A DNA stretch of 7,250 bases from Asaia bogorensis (GTDB lineage: Bacteria; Pseudomonadota; Alphaproteobacteria; Acetobacterales; Acetobacteraceae): the NCBI GenBank assembly GCA_945874515.1, contig CAMCHA010000121.1, positions 1-7,250 on the forward strand. Direction: 5' to 3'. The notes under the pieces were generated by a model. That model ran no database searches and was not told where the DNA came from. It was given only the letters and a program-made list of their open reading frames with translations. Both the position numbers and the translations under genes were made by a program. Below are positions 6,028-7,250 of this stretch, in pieces (the stretch's first letter is position 1; the number at the start of each line of letters is the position of its first letter).

Positions 6028-6048
6028 CAGCCGCACCCGTCGCGGCTG
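6028..6048 (+). other. GC-rich hairpin upstream of repeat copy 2
   Basis: CAGCCGC (6028-6034) pairs with GCGGCTG (6042-6048), seven perfect pairs with a seven-base loop ACCCGTC. No T-tract follows. With the hairpin at 5979-6012 it makes the 5977-6052 spacer unusually structured. Confidence 0.35.
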
Positions 6049-6052
6049 CGCA

Positions 6053-6083
6053 GGCTGGCAAGGTGGGTGAAAAGCGTTAGGCT
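6053..6083 (+). repeat. Direct repeat, copy 2 (leader of the third Bug gene)
   Basis: The first 20 bases match 4975-4994 exactly, and 6076-6083 match 4998-5005. The copy carries the same sequence as the last codons and stop of the pseudouridine synthase gene, here outside any gene, 1078 nt downstream. The distance from the repeat to the next ATG is 59 nt here and 57 nt in copy 1, so the whole leader may be duplicated. TGGCAA (6056-6061) and TAGGCT (6078-6083) are the matching candidate promoter hexamers. Confidence 0.85.
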
Positions 6084-6111
6084 GCCCGCCAAGAACGGGG
6101 GGAAGACCAAC

Positions 6112-7062
6112 ATGATATCTCGCAGACACATCATCACTGGCGCGGCAGGCTTGGTCGCTTTGGGCAGCGCCGCGCCAGCGCGCGCCTGGGAGCCATCGCG
6201 GCCCATTCAATTGATTGTTGGCTTCGCGCCAGGCGGTGGCGCGGATTTGGCGGCACGCGCGATTGCCGAGGCTTCTTCGCGCTTTTTCCCGACCCCGATT
6301 GTGGTGATGAACCGCCCCGGCGCGGGCGGGGCGATTGCCGCGCAGCAAGTGGCGGGCATGGCGCCGGATGGGCTCAATCTGCTGGTCGGCGGCGGGAGTG
6401 AGAGCATCGCCCTGCCGGCCTTTCGAGAACTGCCTTACGACCCCAAAAAATCCTTCCGCGCCATTATTCGCATCACGCGCCAGCCGCTGCTGATTGTGGC
6501 GCGCCGCGGCGGGCGTTTTGCCGATTTGCCAAGCGTGATTGAAGCCGCCAAGCGCGCGCCGGGCGCCATTCCGCATGCCTCCTCCGGCCAGGGTTCAATT
6601 TATCATGCGGTGTTTGTGCTGCTGTCGCGCGCTGCGAATATTGAATTGCTGCACGTGCCCTTCACGGGTGGCGCGCCAAGCTTGCAGGCGCTGATGGCGA
6701 ATACGGTTGAATTGGCGGTACTCGCCCCGGAAGAAATGGCGGGGCTTGCCAATGCGGGTGAAATCCGCCCGCTGGCGGTGGCGTCCGCTGCGCGCATTCC
6801 CGCCTATCCCGATGTGCCCACGCTCCGCGAATTGGGCTTTGATGTGGTGATCGAAAACATGAAGGGGCTGAATGCGCCGGCGGGTTTGCCGGATGAGATT
6901 TACACCAGCCTGCATGATCGTTTCCGTCAGGGCATGCAGGCACCAGCCTGGAAAACATTTCTGGATCGTACCGGCGCGATGGATGGCTATCTGGATGGCC
7001 CTGCCTATCAGCGCGCCATGGATGATGTGCTGGATTCGCTGCGGGCGGCTTTGGCGCGTTAG
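6112..7062 (+). CDS. Bug/TctC-family periplasmic solute receptor
   Basis: A 316-residue receptor starting at ATG 6112, preceded by a G-rich Shine-Dalgarno (GGGGGGAAG, 6097-6105). A TTG at 6001 in the same frame is open but would add 37 residues before the signal peptide and cover the repeat, so it is rejected. The N-terminus MISRRHIITG with the following Ala/Gly/Leu stretch and APARA|W near residue 25 is a Tat-like signal peptide. Family blocks: RPIQLIVGFAPGGGADLAAR (30-49, with the usual ligand-loop Asp45), VVMNRPGAGGAIAAQQVA (64-81), LPYDPKKSF (107-115), PHASSGQGSIYHAV (154-167), HVPFTGGAPSLQALM (181-195), AYPDVPTLRELGF (231-243) and NAPAGLPDEIY (254-264). Such receptors bind organic acids or related solutes. 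A dehydrogenase gene starts 51 nt downstream, probably in the same transcript, so the solute may be substrate or product of that enzyme. This is inference; no TctAB partner is present. Confidence 0.95.
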   Translation: MISRRHIITGAAGLVALGSAAPARAWEPSRPIQLIVGFAPGGGADLAARAIAEASSRFFPTPIVVMNRPGAGGAIAAQQVAGMAPDGLNLLVGGGSESIALPAFRELPYDPKKSFRAIIRITRQPLLIVARRGGRFADLPSVIEAAKRAPGAIPHASSGQGSIYHAVFVLLSRAANIELLHVPFTGGAPSLQALMANTVELAVLAPEEMAGLANAGEIRPLAVASAARIPAYPDVPTLRELGFDVVIENMKGLNAPAGLPDEIYTSLHDRFRQGMQAPAWKTFLDRTGAMDGYLDGPAYQRAMDDVLDSLRAALAR

Positions 7063-7113
7063 GCCTTGCCGGACTAATGATGGTAAACGAAGGGGCCCGT
7101 CAGGAGACAAAGC

Positions 7114-7250
7114 ATGACATTCGATTTCACCGGCAAGAAGGTTTTGGTCGCGGGCGGCAGCCGCGGCATTGGGCGTTCCATCGCGCTGGGCTTTGCCGCC
7201 GGCGGGGCCGCGGTTTCCATCTGTGCCCGCGGCGCCGCAGGGCTGGAAGC
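7114..7250 (+). CDS. Short-chain dehydrogenase/reductase (SDR), N-terminal part (3' end outside window)
   Basis: The frame opens at ATG 7114 after an excellent Shine-Dalgarno, AGGAG at 7102-7106 with seven-nt spacing, and stays open to the window end (45 complete codons). The Rossmann dinucleotide motif is visible as AGGSRGIGR (13-21), equivalent to T-G-x-x-x-G-I-G, following the first strand KKVLVA. The second strand AVSICAR ends in Arg39, which often goes with NADP(H) preference in this family. SDR enzymes oxidise or reduce hydroxyl and keto groups on many substrates, and the active-site Ser-Tyr-Lys lies beyond this window, so function cannot be narrowed. It probably forms an operon with the Bug gene upstream. 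Confidence 0.9.
   Translation, partial: MTFDFTGKKVLVAGGSRGIGRSIALGFAAGGAAVSICARGAAGLE

Noticed and set aside
4975..6083. Insertion sequence or composite transposon carrying the orphan gene
   Set aside because: No transposase or integrase frame and no terminal inverted repeats were found; only direct repeats are present.
6001..6111. 37-residue N-terminal extension of the third Bug gene from a TTG start
   Set aside because: It would place an Arg-rich tail before a normal signal peptide and runs through the repeat and hairpins; ATG 6112 has a good Shine-Dalgarno.
7056..7064. GCGTTAGGC near the end of the third Bug gene as another repeat copy
   Set aside because: Only nine bases match, they overlap the coding end and stop codon, and the rest of the repeat is absent.

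Overview
The window is a dense, mostly GC-rich bacterial chromosome segment. It has an RR-containing (Tat-like) signal peptide pattern, several Bug/TctC-type solute receptors and a proteobacterial ABC-F protein. Together these point to a proteobacterium, plausibly an alphaproteobacterium of the Rhodospirillales/Acetobacteraceae type, although Burkholderiales also carry many Bug genes. The taxon is inferred from gene content and not proven.

Layout. Positions 1-429 (+) hold the 3' end of a Bug-family periplasmic receptor, followed at 541-1503 (+) by a complete second one. A 27-nt convergent gap separates this pair from an ABC-F ATPase (3153-1531, -). Upstream of the ABC-F gene, beyond a 221-nt spacer, lies a PfkB-family sugar kinase (4286-3375, -). 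It is divergent from an RluA-type pseudouridine synthase (about 4288-4992, +), and the two start codons abut or overlap at one CATG. Next is an orphan exported protein of unknown family (5032-5976, +) that is clearly AT-richer than its neighbours. A 135-nt spacer with hairpins and repeats leads to a third complete Bug receptor (6112-7062, +), and a short-chain dehydrogenase begins at 7114 and runs off the window.

Working together. The three Bug receptors have no TctA/TctB membrane partners in view, the usual 'orphan Bug' situation. The third is probably co-transcribed with the dehydrogenase, which suggests, without proving, uptake or sensing of an organic acid linked to its oxidation. The ABC-F protein and pseudouridine synthase act on the ribosome or RNA and are housekeeping in type. 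The kinase is sugar metabolism.

The most unusual part is 4975-6083. The orphan gene has about 47% GC in its centre (hand count), against about 73-75% in sampled stretches of its flanks, and uses AGA/AGG and TTA codons. It is bracketed by a direct repeat of about 31 nt that comprises the rluA-type 3' end and the leader of the next gene, and a third degenerate copy lies just after the orphan gene. This looks like a gene inserted between the pseudouridine synthase and the Bug gene, with duplication of the junction. No transposase, CRISPR array, tRNA, rRNA or defence system was recognised.
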